Positions 55,290 to 64,000 of a stretch of DNA of 64,000 nucleotides are shown one piece after another. A model generated the notes under the pieces. It ran no database searches, was not told where the DNA came from, and saw only the letters and a program-made list of their open reading frames with translations. The position numbers were made by a program, and so were the translations under genes. Location of the stretch: NCBI GenBank assembly GCA_022494885.1, contig JAGVSM010003542.1:62001-126000 (forward strand), read 5' to 3'. The stretch comes from Micrasema longulum. Lineage: Eukaryota; Arthropoda; Insecta; Trichoptera; Brachycentridae. Each line of letters starts with the position of its first letter. Positions within the stretch are counted from its first letter, which is position 1.

Positions 55290-56820
55290 TCCCATTTCCA
55301 AGATAACAACAAAAAAAAAATCCGAGTACCTTAGCCTTGTACATGACACGTAAGGCTACTAAATACAGGGGTCCAAATATATAAAAAAAATAAAAAAATG
55401 ATCAATCAAGGAATCTGAATAGTTTGATACACTTTCATAGCAATATATGAATACCCGCCTGTTTTTCGATAAATAATATTGAAGTTCAGCAATATAATGT
55501 AACAACGCTGCAGTTCGGTCTTATTAATTTCTAATAAGTTAAGTTACGTCATCGTGTTTCGTTCAACACTAATGGCTTGGCAGCTGTTAACATAAACGCC
55601 TCTATTATTTCACAAACTTTAACTTCTCTGATTTTGTTCACAGTTCAACAGTTCGCTGTGAATAAGAAGGGTCGGCTTTTCTAAACTCCATAAACTCAAA
55701 ATAGCCACCGAATATTAAGACGTTTTATTTTATCGTTTAGACAAATTCTCCCTAGTTGGAAGTGAAAATGGTTTTATTAGTCGTAAAAGCGTCTTACAAC
55801 CCAAAACTTCACTTTGTTTTCGCCCATAAAGATTTACATACTCTAAATGAGTTTTTCAGTTCGTAAATTAGTAAAAGATTTTTACGCACTTGAACATAAC
55901 TGCTTTAAAAATAAGTCAACATAAAATTTATCGTGTAAGGGAAACTAAAATGTCATAACCTTTAAAAAAACGAAATTGTTTTATTTTAAATATCTTTAAA
56001 ACAGATGGCAGACGATAAAAGGATAAAACTATAAAAAACATTATGGCTCTATTAAAAAATATTATGGTTTCCGCTTTTTTCAATTATTGTATATTACATA
56101 TATGCACTTTTAGAACAGATATCTATAATATACATTGTGAAGCTACTATAAATATTTCCTTGCAATTTTACATGTCAATTTTTTTTGTTAACTACCTACT
56201 TTATACCAAAAGCACTTATTTTTTATATAATATGATTCAATACTAGTAAATTATATGTATTGCTAGTAAATTATATGTACCTTTTTTTCAATGTATTTCG
56301 CACTTAAACTGAAAAATAAAATTTGATACTTAAATTACAGTTTTAATTTTTTAAATAATAGTCAACACCACCACAAATGTTTTGAGTTACAAACTTGTAA
56401 AATATAAAATGTAAACATACATTATACGTGTATTTTTTTACTTTTGAAATATTGAATGGTTTGTTGTTAATATCTTAAAAACAGACAACATTCATAATAA
56501 CTCTTAAAGTAGAAATATACAAATTTGCCTTTTTTATCAAAATATTATAAAGTATAGTTTTTTTTGGAAAGGATATTCAACCATGTTTATTATTATTAAG
56601 GATAATTTATATAGCGCCATTTTCAAAGCAAAGGTGCAAAAGTTCAAAGGGTGCTTCACAAAGTGCTCTACTGTCAACGCGTTGTTCGGACGTTGCGAGT
56701 TCCACTCCCGTAAAGTGATGTTTTTCTTTTTTGGATTTTTTTCAATGTTGCGTCAAGGAATTTTGTTAGCGAACCTCAGATTCAGATTCAACACCCCAAA
56801 AAACATATAGAATGGAGTAA
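55290..56820. other. No feature recognised
   Basis: AT-rich. Short frames at 56043-56246 and 56583-56810 have no family resemblance. Confidence 0.5.
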
Positions 56821-56825
56821 ATAAC

Positions 56826-56932
56826 CTAATAAAATAGGAATAAAGTTGACGTAGAGCGAAGTGTAAACCTCGAACCTTTGATCCGTGAGTCTACGACACT
56901 AACCACGGGACCACAACTCTTAAAAATAGCAA
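56826..56932 (-). repeat. SINE family 3 copy
   Basis: GACGTAGAGCGAAGTG, AACCTCGAACCTTTGATCC, GTGAGTCTACGACACTAACC and ACGGGACCACAAC. Antisense: GTTGTGGTCCCGTGGTTAG and GGTTCGAGG, the A- and B-box positions. The body is truncated. Confidence 0.7.
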
Positions 56933-57479
56933 TTTTCGGAAATCTCCGGGCCTGCCCTTTTTGAAAGGTGGCAGCCCTTATTGTTCCACGATCAAAAAAG
57001 GTTTTACATGAACACATATTTTGAATTGTAGGAATTGGTTTCATGAACGATTTTACATTCCATTCCGCAGTTACCTGTAAATAACGATTGCCGAATATTA
57101 CCTTTGGGACACTTCCCTTCTGTTTCTTTATATTCATCCAGCGGCCCATGAAAGTGTTTTATTCCCACTCTGCATTATTCCTCATCTCCCACCCTCATTC
57201 TTTATTCTCTGTCCACCGATACGGGGAATTGCCACAACTCTCAGCTGTTCAACGGATACTCTCACCATTATTACCATTGCATTTGATATTTGGAAAGCAG
57301 GAATGCCGGCTTTACACACACAACAATTTGGAATCCATTCTAAACTCTGATCAATGTTTTCAGCATAATTACAAAGGAACCAAAAAGACTTATTTTATTT
57401 GTATTTTTCTAAATTAAACTTTTTAGAATTAATTTATATTTCAATAACAAAAACATTATTTAAACTTATAATATAAAAA

Positions 57480-57615
57480 AATACACACTGATTTGAGTCT
57501 ACTCAACACTTTATTTTATTTTTACAAATATAAAAAAAAATCGTGAATTTTTTCGCCTTGTTAGGGCATTTTCAAACAAATGTGAAGATTAGATGGATTG
57601 AATGTCCTCATATTT
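57480..57615 (-). repeat. Penelope-like terminal repeat, left inverted copy
   Basis: Antisense it reads ACATTCAATCCATCTAATCT, GAAAATGCCCTAACAAGGCG, AAAAAATTCACG, then a GTAAAAATAAAATAAAGTG block and GTAGACTCAAATCAGTG. The same sequence lies in forward orientation at 60.11-60.25 kb. UGAAAAUG-CCC..GGCGAAA has the layout of the hammerhead-like blocks elsewhere, though degraded. Confidence 0.55.
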
Positions 57616-57649
57616 ATTTTTATTTATTTATTTATTCACACTCTTTATC

Positions 57650-57760
57650 AAAATATAATTCCATGTTCACTTTGCCCAGCTAACAAGGGTACATACCCCG
57701 TTCCAAGCTAGGCAATTACATTTTAATATATTATAATAGTTAACAAATTAATATAGAGCA
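57650..57760 (-). mobile_element. LINE 3' end with AGCT hairpin
   Basis: The antisense tail TTTATTTTTATTTATTTATT (57616-57640), then TTTGCCCAGCTAACAAGGG and GTTCCAAGCTAGGCAATTA; arms GCCCAGCT/AGCTAGGC. Sister of the 51.2-kb copy. Confidence 0.6.
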
Positions 57761-57859
57761 CAGACAAACAAAATATTAACTTTATTTTTTGGTATGTGTA
57801 TTTTTGTACATACACAAATCTGGATTTCTCCCGAGGGGAAGTAGGTATATATTTTTTTT

Positions 57860-58168
57860 TATCAATATTCCTACAGAGATGAGGTAGAATTTTTTTCAAA
57901 TTCAGGATTATCGATATTCGAGCGTTTACAGGGCTTATGACCTGTCATTGGCTGGGTTGAGTGGCCACTTTACGATATCGATATATCGATATCGATAATC
58001 TCTCACTCTCACTCAATCTCACTCTCACTCAATCTCACTCACTCTCTCTCTCACTCGATCAATCTCACTCTCACTCAATCTCACTCAATCTCACTCTCAA
58101 TCTCACTTGAATATCGATAATCCTGAATTTGAAAAAAATTCTACCTCATCTCTGTAGGAATATTGATA
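57860..58168. mobile_element. Fold-back with perfect 60-bp arms
   Basis: The arms 57860-57919 and 58109-58168 are exact reverse complements (60 of 60). The 189-bp loop contains a Repeat A fragment (57922-57975), a TATCGATATATCGATATCGA palindrome cluster (57974-57998) and a TCACTC/TCAATC microsatellite (58000-58108). Weak similarity extends about 10 bp beyond each arm. Confidence 0.9.
58000..58108. repeat. (TCACTC/TCAATC)n microsatellite
   Basis: Hexamer-based run of TCTCAC, TCAATC and TCACTC units filling the right part of the fold-back loop. Confidence 0.9.
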
Positions 58169-58204
58169 AGAAAAAATATTAACTTATTCGGATACACATT
58201 TTGA

Positions 58205-58310
58205 TTCATATACATACAGACATACACATATATACACACATATATACACATGTACATACACACACACGTACATACACCTATGCGCATACACATACATACA
58301 TTCATAAAAA
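58205..58310. repeat. (CATACA)n microsatellite
   Basis: Interrupted CATACA/CACATA/TACATA units just right of the fold-back. The 66-codon frame over it is a by-product. Confidence 0.85.
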
Positions 58311-58384
58311 CATAGACAATTTATTTATGCGAAACTTCATGGTTGTCATCTATAAATATTTTTTTTTTAAATTATTCCTTATTT

Positions 58385-58745
58385 TTATATTTTATTTTTG
58401 ACATCCAGTAAGGTTCTCCAATCCGTGGCATGCATCAACTTTTCTGACTCCCTACGACCAATGTCATGAAAGAGCGAGGTCAACACCTTTCGTAACTTGA
58501 CAACACTCCCGTCTTTCCACGATTCTGGCAAAAGGTTATGGACCTTTTTGCCTACGTAATAGTGTTGTCTCGATGCCAGAACAGTGTTGACCCCTTCACT
58601 TAGTATCAGATCCCTATTAGAGTATCTTGTATTATGGTTGTGGTTGCCGCTTGGGTAAATGTCTCTATTTATGTGTGTAATATATATAGTTATATAATTC
58701 AAGTTACTTAAGTAACAAATAAAAATAATCTTATGAACTATAGCA
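58385..58745 (-). mobile_element. LINE C-terminal remnant
   Basis: The minus-strand frame ends with HNTRYSNRDLILSEGVNTVL, ASRQHYYVGKKVHNLLPESW, then VVKLRKVLTSLFHDIGRRES and a stop at 58385. HNTR...[NR].L and a short [KR][IV][YH]N.LPxxW, followed by an SLF/LTSLF helix, are C-terminal LINE features. Relatively intact over 80 codons. The N-terminal third of the 130-codon frame does not look like the family. Closely related to 51.9 kb. Confidence 0.75.
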
Positions 58746-59132
58746 TGTGCATCAATCATAATTGCGGGGAAAACCAATAGTTAATGGCAAGGCTAAGGGC
58801 CGGTTGCATCAAAGTTGGTATAAATTTAGTTTAAAGTTCAATATTTAAACTTAGTTAAGGCTTAAAATCTGGTTATTTTAGTTAAGTTAAAGTTAAGAAT
58901 GTTGCCACTGTAAAGATTCAAGTTTCACCTTAAAAATTGTTGGGATTTTTGCGCAAGCACGTACATGTTTATTTACATGTAGCAATACACATGCCCCGCG
59001 ACGCGTCTTAGGGCACAAACGTTTAAATTTCGTTCCAATTTTCAGTGTGTGCGAAAGGGCGAAGCAACACTGCGCATTCGGAGAAGAAAAAAACAAAAGG
59101 GTCATCGTATCGTCCTTTTTGAACTAGATTAA

Positions 59133-59282
59133 AAATTAAAAGAGCAAAAGCTAAAACAAAACGAAGAACTTTTTACTCTAGAAATAGAGCAAAAAAAATC
59201 AATTTTTTGGGCAACTATGGCAGCCTTAAATGCCCAGAAAGAGTTAGCTAAGCTCAATCTAGCTCTATTTAAAAATAAATAA
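59133..59282 (+). pseudogene. Harbinger accessory (Myb/SANT-like) protein, C-terminal end
   Basis: Reads KLKEQKLKQNEELFTLEIEQ, then SIFWATMAALNAQKELAKLN and LALFKNK, with TAA at 59280-59282. A charged coiled-coil ending in E/KLxLxxxK is the usual C-terminus of the nuclear-import/DNA-binding partner encoded by Harbinger elements. A stop precedes the segment at 59130 and the SANT domain itself is missing, so assignment relies on context and coiled-coil character. Confidence 0.6.
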
Positions 59283-59395
59283 ACAGCATTTCAATACAGT
59301 GATGATTTAGATTTATTTTACACCACGCCGCTGATGATCAAGTCCTGTGTTTTAAAAATTATTAACAATTAAAAATTCAAATAATTATTAGTTCT

Positions 59396-59548
59396 TCACT
59401 TTTTTGACATTCGAAATCTTGCGATAAAGTCGGACTCTTCCCACAAAAAATGGTCCGTTCGTGGTTTGAACAGTTTATTTTTTTGGTTTAGAATACACTC
59501 GATGATAAATTCGTCATCGGAAGACGAAATGTCAGATAAAATGGACAT
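59396..59548 (-). pseudogene. Harbinger transposase N-terminus (50 residues)
   Basis: Starts MSILSDISSSDDEFIIECIL and ends with FKPRTDHFLWEESDFIARFR and MSKK, with the stop at 59396. The acidic N-terminus followed by a [F/W].EE.DF..RFR[ML]SK block corresponds to the segment that precedes the helix-turn-helix in HARBI1-type transposases. The frame stops right after that block, at the internal deletion. The ATG at 59546-59548 is the natural start because the upstream sequence is the subterminal region of the element. Confidence 0.75.
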
Positions 59549-60109
59549 TTTGTGCAACTTTTCACAGATCGATCAATAGATTTCAACACTCACGACGCTT
59601 TTTTGACAGATGGCAGATCGCATTTAACTTTAAACGGTCCCCTGGCGGCCGGTCATATAAAAGTAACTTTTTTCTTAATATTTAGTTAACTTTTTTTGAT
59701 GCAACGCATTTTGACATAAAAGTAACTTTTATTCGACTTTAGCCCTGACTTTAACTTAACTTTTGTCGATGCAACCGGCCCTAAGTGTTAAATAGGTAAT
59801 GGGGATTTTAGGTATTTATATTTGAATTTCGGAAAAAATTTAAAACAAAGTAAGTATTTATTGACATACAATGAATGTATTATAAGATAATAAATTAAGC
59901 TTTATAGTTTTATAATTTTAGAAAATATTGTGGAAAATATATGGTAAATTATAGGTTAGTGATTTTATAATTTTAATATACGATTGAAATATTATGAAGA
60001 AATTAATATAAACAAAAATGTATTTATTATGATTTATGCACATGCTTATATAAGAATATTTATATTTGTTACTTAAGTACCTTGAAGTATAAAACTATGC
60101 AAGGACATT

Positions 60110-60255
60110 CAATCCATCTGATCTTCACATTCATTTAAAAATGCCCTAGCAAGGCGAAACAATTATCACGAAATTTTTGTTTTTATATTTGTAAAAATAA
60201 AATAAAGTGTTTGGTAGACTGAAATCAGTGTTTGATTTCTTGTATTATAAGTTTA
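60110..60255 (+). repeat. Penelope-like terminal repeat, right inverted copy
   Basis: ACATTCAATCCATCTGATCT, AAAATGCCCTAGCAAGGCGA, then GTAAAAATAAAATAAAGTG and GTAGACTGAAATCAGTG: the forward version of 57.48-57.61 kb. The two copies bracket 2.5 kb that includes the fold-back and the Harbinger element. Confidence 0.55.
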
Positions 60256-60364
60256 AATATGGAGTTCTACAAAAAAAAATCAATCAATAAAACATTATTT
60301 ACTTTGTGGTATGACATTTTATAATATTTAACAGATTACAAAAGAACAGTTTGAATTTTCTATC

Positions 60365-60505
60365 CTTACCTCTGTTTTGTATAAATACATTGAATTTCTT
60401 AATAAAGATACCAGTCTCGAAGATGTCGCGAAAGCGATGAAACCGGTCACTGGATATTCCAAATTTGTGGGTTAAAGTATCACTTGTCTTTTATTTCTAT
60501 AAAAT
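60365..60505 (+). mobile_element. Penelope-type terminus, single copy
   Basis: CTCTGTTTTGTATAAATACA, CTTAATAAAGATACCAGTC, the hammerhead-like core, ATATTCCAAATTTGTGGG and AAAGTATCACTTGTCTTTTA. It matches each arm of the 25.7-26.0 kb palindrome but is not palindromic here. Confidence 0.75.
60411..60453 (+). ncRNA. Hammerhead-like ribozyme motif
   Basis: CCAGU (60411-60415), CUCGAAGAU, stem II GUCGC-GAAA-GCGAU (60425-60438, closed by a GNRA tetraloop), GAAAC (60439-60443), GUC (60446-60448), ACUGG (60449-60453). CCAGU/ACUGG gives five stem I pairs, extended after a bulge by AUA/UAU. CUCGAAGA differs from CUGANGA by one inserted base. Confidence 0.5.
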
Positions 60506-61224
60506 ATTACGACAGAGATGGAGAACAAATTGGATCACTTGTATCACACAGAACCACAGAAAATATAGCGATTTATAGTATATATTACTTATATTATGTA
60601 TAAGTACAAATTAATGATATTTATTTCGCTACTGGAAAGAGCTCCCATGCACCTACATACATTCATTCCTTCAGGCCCGATCACGACGAAAGTCCGTTAG
60701 AGAATGAAGGCAAAGGAGGCGATTACCCACGAATTAAATACTATCTACCACGTGCTCACAACGTGTCTATTGAATTATACATCCATGATATCTACAATTT
60801 ATCTCTTTATTCAAAAGCAATCTTGGTAATGATAGTTGAGAGTAACTTCCTGAGGCCATTATGTTATTATTAGACTTAATGATTTCTTCCTAGAACTCGC
60901 TTCTCGTCCCATGTGTATCCCCATAACTGCTCCCTCTGAAATCGGAAAGGAGATCAACTTTAAATGAACTCGACGATAAATTGAGAAAACTAGATTTAAC
61001 TTTCAACTGTAGGTTTTGACATACTTTAGTACCATTGAAGAAAAATCGTTGCGTTCACTTTAAAATGGCTGCAATAAGTAGCACTCAAATAATTAGCATT
61101 AATGAGTAAGGACAGACTCAGAATAAATTAACAATCGTACAATTATTGACAACAAGAAGTTCAGTTGTTTTTTTTTAAAATATTTGTTATCAGACTATCA
61201 AACTAAGCCATTTTAAAACATAAA

Positions 61225-61560
61225 TAAATCGTGTATCGTATTATCAGCGCTATGATTTTTAAAATTTTTGTGATCTCGAAATTATTCCGCCTCTGACGTC
61301 ACAAGTTCTCTACGGTGATTTGTCCTGATTGGTTGGTTACCTTCCCGGTAACCGAAAATGTATCACAACACTCTGTCATTGGTTGATTTCGGAGAACTAG
61401 TGACGTCTTTCAAAGTAGTTAATTTTTTTCAAAATCATTTTGCTAAATTTTTTCATACATTTTCGACAAACTTCGACAATTACAATTAAATATTCTATTT
61501 TTTACCGCGCATAAGAAAACATTTTTCACATCCAATTTCCGTTGGACTGATTTACTCATT
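61225..61560 (+). repeat. Repeat C, longest copy
   Basis: ATCAGCGCTATGATTTTTA, AATTATTCCGCCTCTGACGT, CACAAGTTCTCTACGGTGAT, GATTGGTTGGTTACCTTCCC, GGAGAACTAGTGACGTC and TTTCAAAGTAGTTAA, then TTTTTCATACATTTTCGACA. Exact TGACGTCA at 61294-61301. Non-coding. Confidence 0.7.
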
Positions 61561-61849
61561 CCTAAAATAGTATTAATAAGCAAAGAACTATATTTTAATA
61601 AGGAAAATTTTAATTTTTCAATTGTGTTAATTTCAACTTTTAAGGCGCAGTTTTGGACGGCCCATATTTAACCGAAAAGTTGGGCAAAAAAGTTCATTGT
61701 TTATGAATATAAAGGTTTTTTAGTATAACTGTTTATGTTAAAATTTACGCCCTAAAAATGAGTTATTATTGAAAGAAATAATAATCATTAATAAATCACA
61801 TGAAAGAAAAAACTTATTATTGTTCTCTGTTTAGACGGTTGATCTGTTT

Positions 61850-62290
61850 TTGGCTAGACTGTTATCCTGAGACGCTGAGTTCTATGTGGCTTTCCATCTC
61901 TGTGGTGATCTTCCAGGCAGAGGGTGACCAGCTAGGACTTCATGGGCCACGGTATATGAGATTTCAAAGCTGTCAATTCTATCGACGTGACCTCTCAAGA
62001 ATCTTCTTCTTGTTCCGCTTCAACGTACTATGTCTTGGGTATCACAAGTCCGTCGAATTTCTTGAATCCGGATGCAGTCCCGTGGGGTTTCCCCGCCATT
62101 GCCCTTAGCACTTTTATCTCTGACGTTCTGAGCAGATTTTTTGTTCTTACCATATCTAACTTCGTCTCTACTGCATACGTCATGATTGGTCTGACACACT
62201 TTTTGCATATCCGGACCTTGCTTTTAATTCGCGTGTTTTTATTGTCATACGATGGTTTACAAGCATCCAGATGTTACCGAGGTTTTATTC
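61850..62290 (-). mobile_element. LINE C-terminal remnant
   Basis: Antisense translation reads VRICKKCVRPIMTYAVETKL, NLLRTSEIKVLRAMAG, then GLHPDSRNSTDL and, in shifted frames, RSRR and PLPGRSPQRWKAT. RIxKxCVRPIMTYxxET...LLRTSEMKxLRxIxG...RNSxxLRxxC and the GRPPxRW ending identify a common insect non-LTR family (a sister fragment lies at 36.5 kb). The plus-strand frames over this interval (61800-62108, 61987-62316) are antisense shadows. Confidence 0.85.
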
Positions 62291-62319
62291 GTTTGTTCCC
62301 TAACTTTGGAGTATAGGTC

Positions 62320-63250
62320 AAGAACATTAAAAAAAACATAATTATTATGCATCTAAAACTGTAGCTATTATAATATTGTTGTGCATCTTTCACATATTTA
62401 TTTGAAAAACGTTTATTCTTAATCACAATTAATACTTTTAAATCGTTACCAAAAGGTAAAAAAACTTATATTTCGGAATTGTATGTTTTTTTATTTTTTT
62501 ATTGAACAGATGAATTGCCATTTCATTCTGTTTTGCCTCTCTTTTAGTTTTAGTTCAAGGGATTCAGTACCTGCAGAAAAGAGAAATAATTAACTAGAAG
62601 AGATAAAGCATTTTACCTTTAACTATTTTGTTATTTTCCTGGCCACAACTTCTACGATCCAAAGCATTATCCACCCAATTTACAAGCAAAGTTGGTCGGC
62701 TTATCGACGAATCCTGCGAAAAGGTGAAAGAAGAGATATCAAAGTATTTTTAGCCGTCAGAATATTAAATTTCAGGGACTAAAATCTCATTAACTTGGAA
62801 GTAAATTGGCCGTATCAAATATCCTGGAAATGTGAATATCGCTAAGGAAAGTTAGGCGCGGTAATAGAACTAACTAATGTTCCTTTTGGCACACCTGCTG
62901 TCGACTTATATTCGCTTATATTATATGATCAGAAATTCCTTCCTATAACTTGTCCCAACTTTACCATTTTGAAAACTTTTCCAGTTATTCGCCGTTTCTA
63001 GGTTCCCCGTCTTTAAGCAAACTTCCAAATTAAATGCATTGTACACAAGTATGAATAGAAGGCATTCATGTATTCCAATATGTTAAAACAATAAGCAGTA
63101 AACAGGCGAATTGTTGTTTCTTTCGGAGTACCTATATACATTCGTATTTACTGTATCAGTTTCACATTTAAACATAGAGGATTTTCAGCGATCTTTGTTA
63201 AAATTACGAATCCAAGAATTTATACTAAACATGTTGCTATTAGTATATAT
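62320..63250. other. No feature recognised
   Basis: AT-rich, non-coding by eye. Confidence 0.5.
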
Positions 63251-63257
63251 ATTATTG

Positions 63258-63690
63258 TTATTTTTTATAAGTAGGCTGCCTTTGCCGGTGCACGTATAAC
63301 TTTTGTACTGCTTTTTGTCTACGTTTTTCATCCCTCAAAAAAAACATCCAAACGGTTTTTGAACTGGTTGACCAAAACGGAATATGGACAACTAGGTTTG
63401 GCAATTTATTCCAGTCTGAAATCACCCTTCTGGAAAGGAAATTTTTATTGGGATCGAGGTGGAATTGGGGGGATAGAGCTTCCAGCTTTGACCCCGTAAA
63501 TTGGTGTCGGGATTTAATTGATAGGTACATCTCGTGCTGGGGGCAGTCATAGTAATCATTTACTATCTTGTTGTTTTCTATCAAGTCCCCTCTCTTCCGT
63601 CGTTCTAAAGCTGCCAAAGCCGCTCGCGATATTTGCGCTGGTACGGTGAAGATGTTTTGAATTATTGAAAAATTTATTGTATTTTTTTTG
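63258..63690 (-). mobile_element. LINE C-terminal remnant with long open frame
   Basis: The minus-strand frame 63258-63731 contains AALAALERRKRGDLIENNKI, VNDYYDCPQHEMYL, HLDPNKNFLSRRVISDWNKL and PNLVVHIPFWSTSSKTVW. L-x-x-R-R-x-R-G-D-L-I-x-x-x-K-[IY] and F-x-x-R-V-I-x-x-W-N-x-L-P are C-terminal landmarks of CR1/L2-like LINEs. The frame is unbroken for about 130 codons, so this is one of the younger fragments. The first 30 codons do not match. The basic tail after WMFFLRDEKRR runs to the stop. Confidence 0.8.
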
Positions 63691-63734
63691 TTGTGTCTTC
63701 TTTTTCTTTTCATTAAAAAAAACGGACACAACTT

Positions 63735-63825
63735 ATATTAACACCTGATATGTCAGGATAGACGTGTGTGGCGGTCCATTTTCTCTACCTACCCCTACGG
63801 AGAAACGGCGCGATGGAGTTGTAGT
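63735..63825 (+). mobile_element. LINE extreme C-terminus remnant
   Basis: Reads CQDRRVWRSIFSTYPYGE. GACGTGTGTGGCGGTYCAT is shared with the 36.0-kb piece. Short and isolated. Confidence 0.5.
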
Positions 63826-64000
63826 ACAATACATTCACCTACATTTAATAAAATGCAACAATTCTCACTAACTTAAAAACGCATTATTTATGTGTTTGGA
63901 CTCGCGTAGCTAACTTTTAATGTCGCATGTTCAAAAAACAAATTTTGTATGCGTGAAATATTTTTTTCTTTCTTAATTCGATTTCATTATTCACCATCCA

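Larger units (their letters stand above)
58797..59781. mobile_element. PIF/Harbinger element, internally deleted (985 bp)
   Basis: Ends GGGCCGGTTGCATCAAAGTT and, antisense, GGGCCGGTTGCATCGACAAA. The TAA on each side (58794-58796, 59782-59784) is an exact 3-bp target duplication. Subterminal AAAGTTAA motifs are numerous at both ends. Inside, in convergent orientation, are the end of a Myb/SANT-type accessory protein (plus, 59133-59282) and the start of a transposase (minus, 59396-59548). Two coding remnants of this kind are the hallmark of PIF/Harbinger elements. The catalytic part is deleted. Confidence 0.85.

Noticed and set aside
56826..57417. Two ORFs of 107 and 109 codons on opposite strands
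   Set aside because: They overlap each other and one covers a SINE family 3 head; neither has recognisable motifs.
58201..58401. 66-codon ORF rich in H, T, Y
   Set aside because: Direct translation of the CATACA microsatellite.
61800..62316. Plus-strand ORFs of 102 and 109 codons
   Set aside because: They lie antisense to a recognisable LINE C-terminus; the protein signal is on the minus strand.
1..64000. Host protein-coding gene, CRISPR array, rRNA or prokaryotic operon
   Set aside because: None seen. Frames are short and scattered, transposon remnants dominate, and there are no direct-repeat/spacer arrays or ribosomal segments.

Overview
This window reads as non-coding, transposon-rich DNA of a eukaryote, most likely an insect or another arthropod. 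The background is strongly AT-rich and there are no closely packed open frames. The recognisable elements are typical of arthropods: 5'-truncated LINEs, tRNA-headed SINEs, Penelope-like elements with a GIY-YIG endonuclease, and pogo-like, PIF/Harbinger-like and SETMAR-type mariner DNA transposons. I found no host protein gene, tRNA gene or rRNA gene that I can defend. All family assignments come from reading translations and motifs by eye. No database search was run, so clade names are tentative.

Layout. 0.2-1 kb: AT-rich minisatellite with a 265-bp higher-order duplication. 1.2-5.3 kb: nested block with a SINE, a LINE 3' end, a Penelope GIY-YIG fragment and a LINE inserted into an interspersed repeat ('Repeat A'). 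5.5-7.1 kb: Harbinger-like MITE and a cluster of 58-bp repeats. 8.3-10.7 kb: SINE, Repeat C, dead mariner transposase, Repeat A. 12-14.5 kb: three LINE remnants. 16-17 kb: MITE family 1 and a 96-bp tandem repeat. 18.46-19.6 kb: pogo-like element with TIRs, Psq-type helix-turn-helix and PHD-like zinc finger. 21-23.4 kb: SINE, fold-back MITE, LINE remnant, 15-bp minisatellite. 25.7-28.3 kb: Penelope-type palindrome, LINE remnant, hammerhead-like motif, MITE. 29.8-30.3 kb: unexplained open frames. 31-36 kb: LINE, SINE and Harbinger-type remnants, a second Penelope-type palindrome and an interrupted Repeat A. 38-45.4 kb: LINE RT remnant, an unidentified ORF, LINE tails, a TIR element and a second Penelope GIY-YIG fragment. 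46.6-48.8 kb: SINEs and a perfect 94-bp-arm palindrome. 50.6-55.3 kb: GC-richer island, interrupted tandem duplication, MITE family 1 copy, LINE RNase H/zinc-finger end. 57.5-60.5 kb: perfect 60-bp-arm fold-back, LINE end and a Harbinger element bracketed by inverted Penelope-like ends. 61.2-64 kb: Repeat C and LINE ends.

The most interesting signal is a set of hammerhead-ribozyme-like cores (near 3.4, 25.8, 28.0, 34.2, 45.3, 48.7 and 60.4 kb). They combine a CUGANGA-like segment, a hairpin, GAAAC, a GUC or GUU triplet and closing stem-I bases. Several lie in perfect or near-perfect palindromes, so both strands carry the motif. Nothing here works together as a pathway. The window is a record of successive insertions, most of them decayed, with nesting that gives relative ages.
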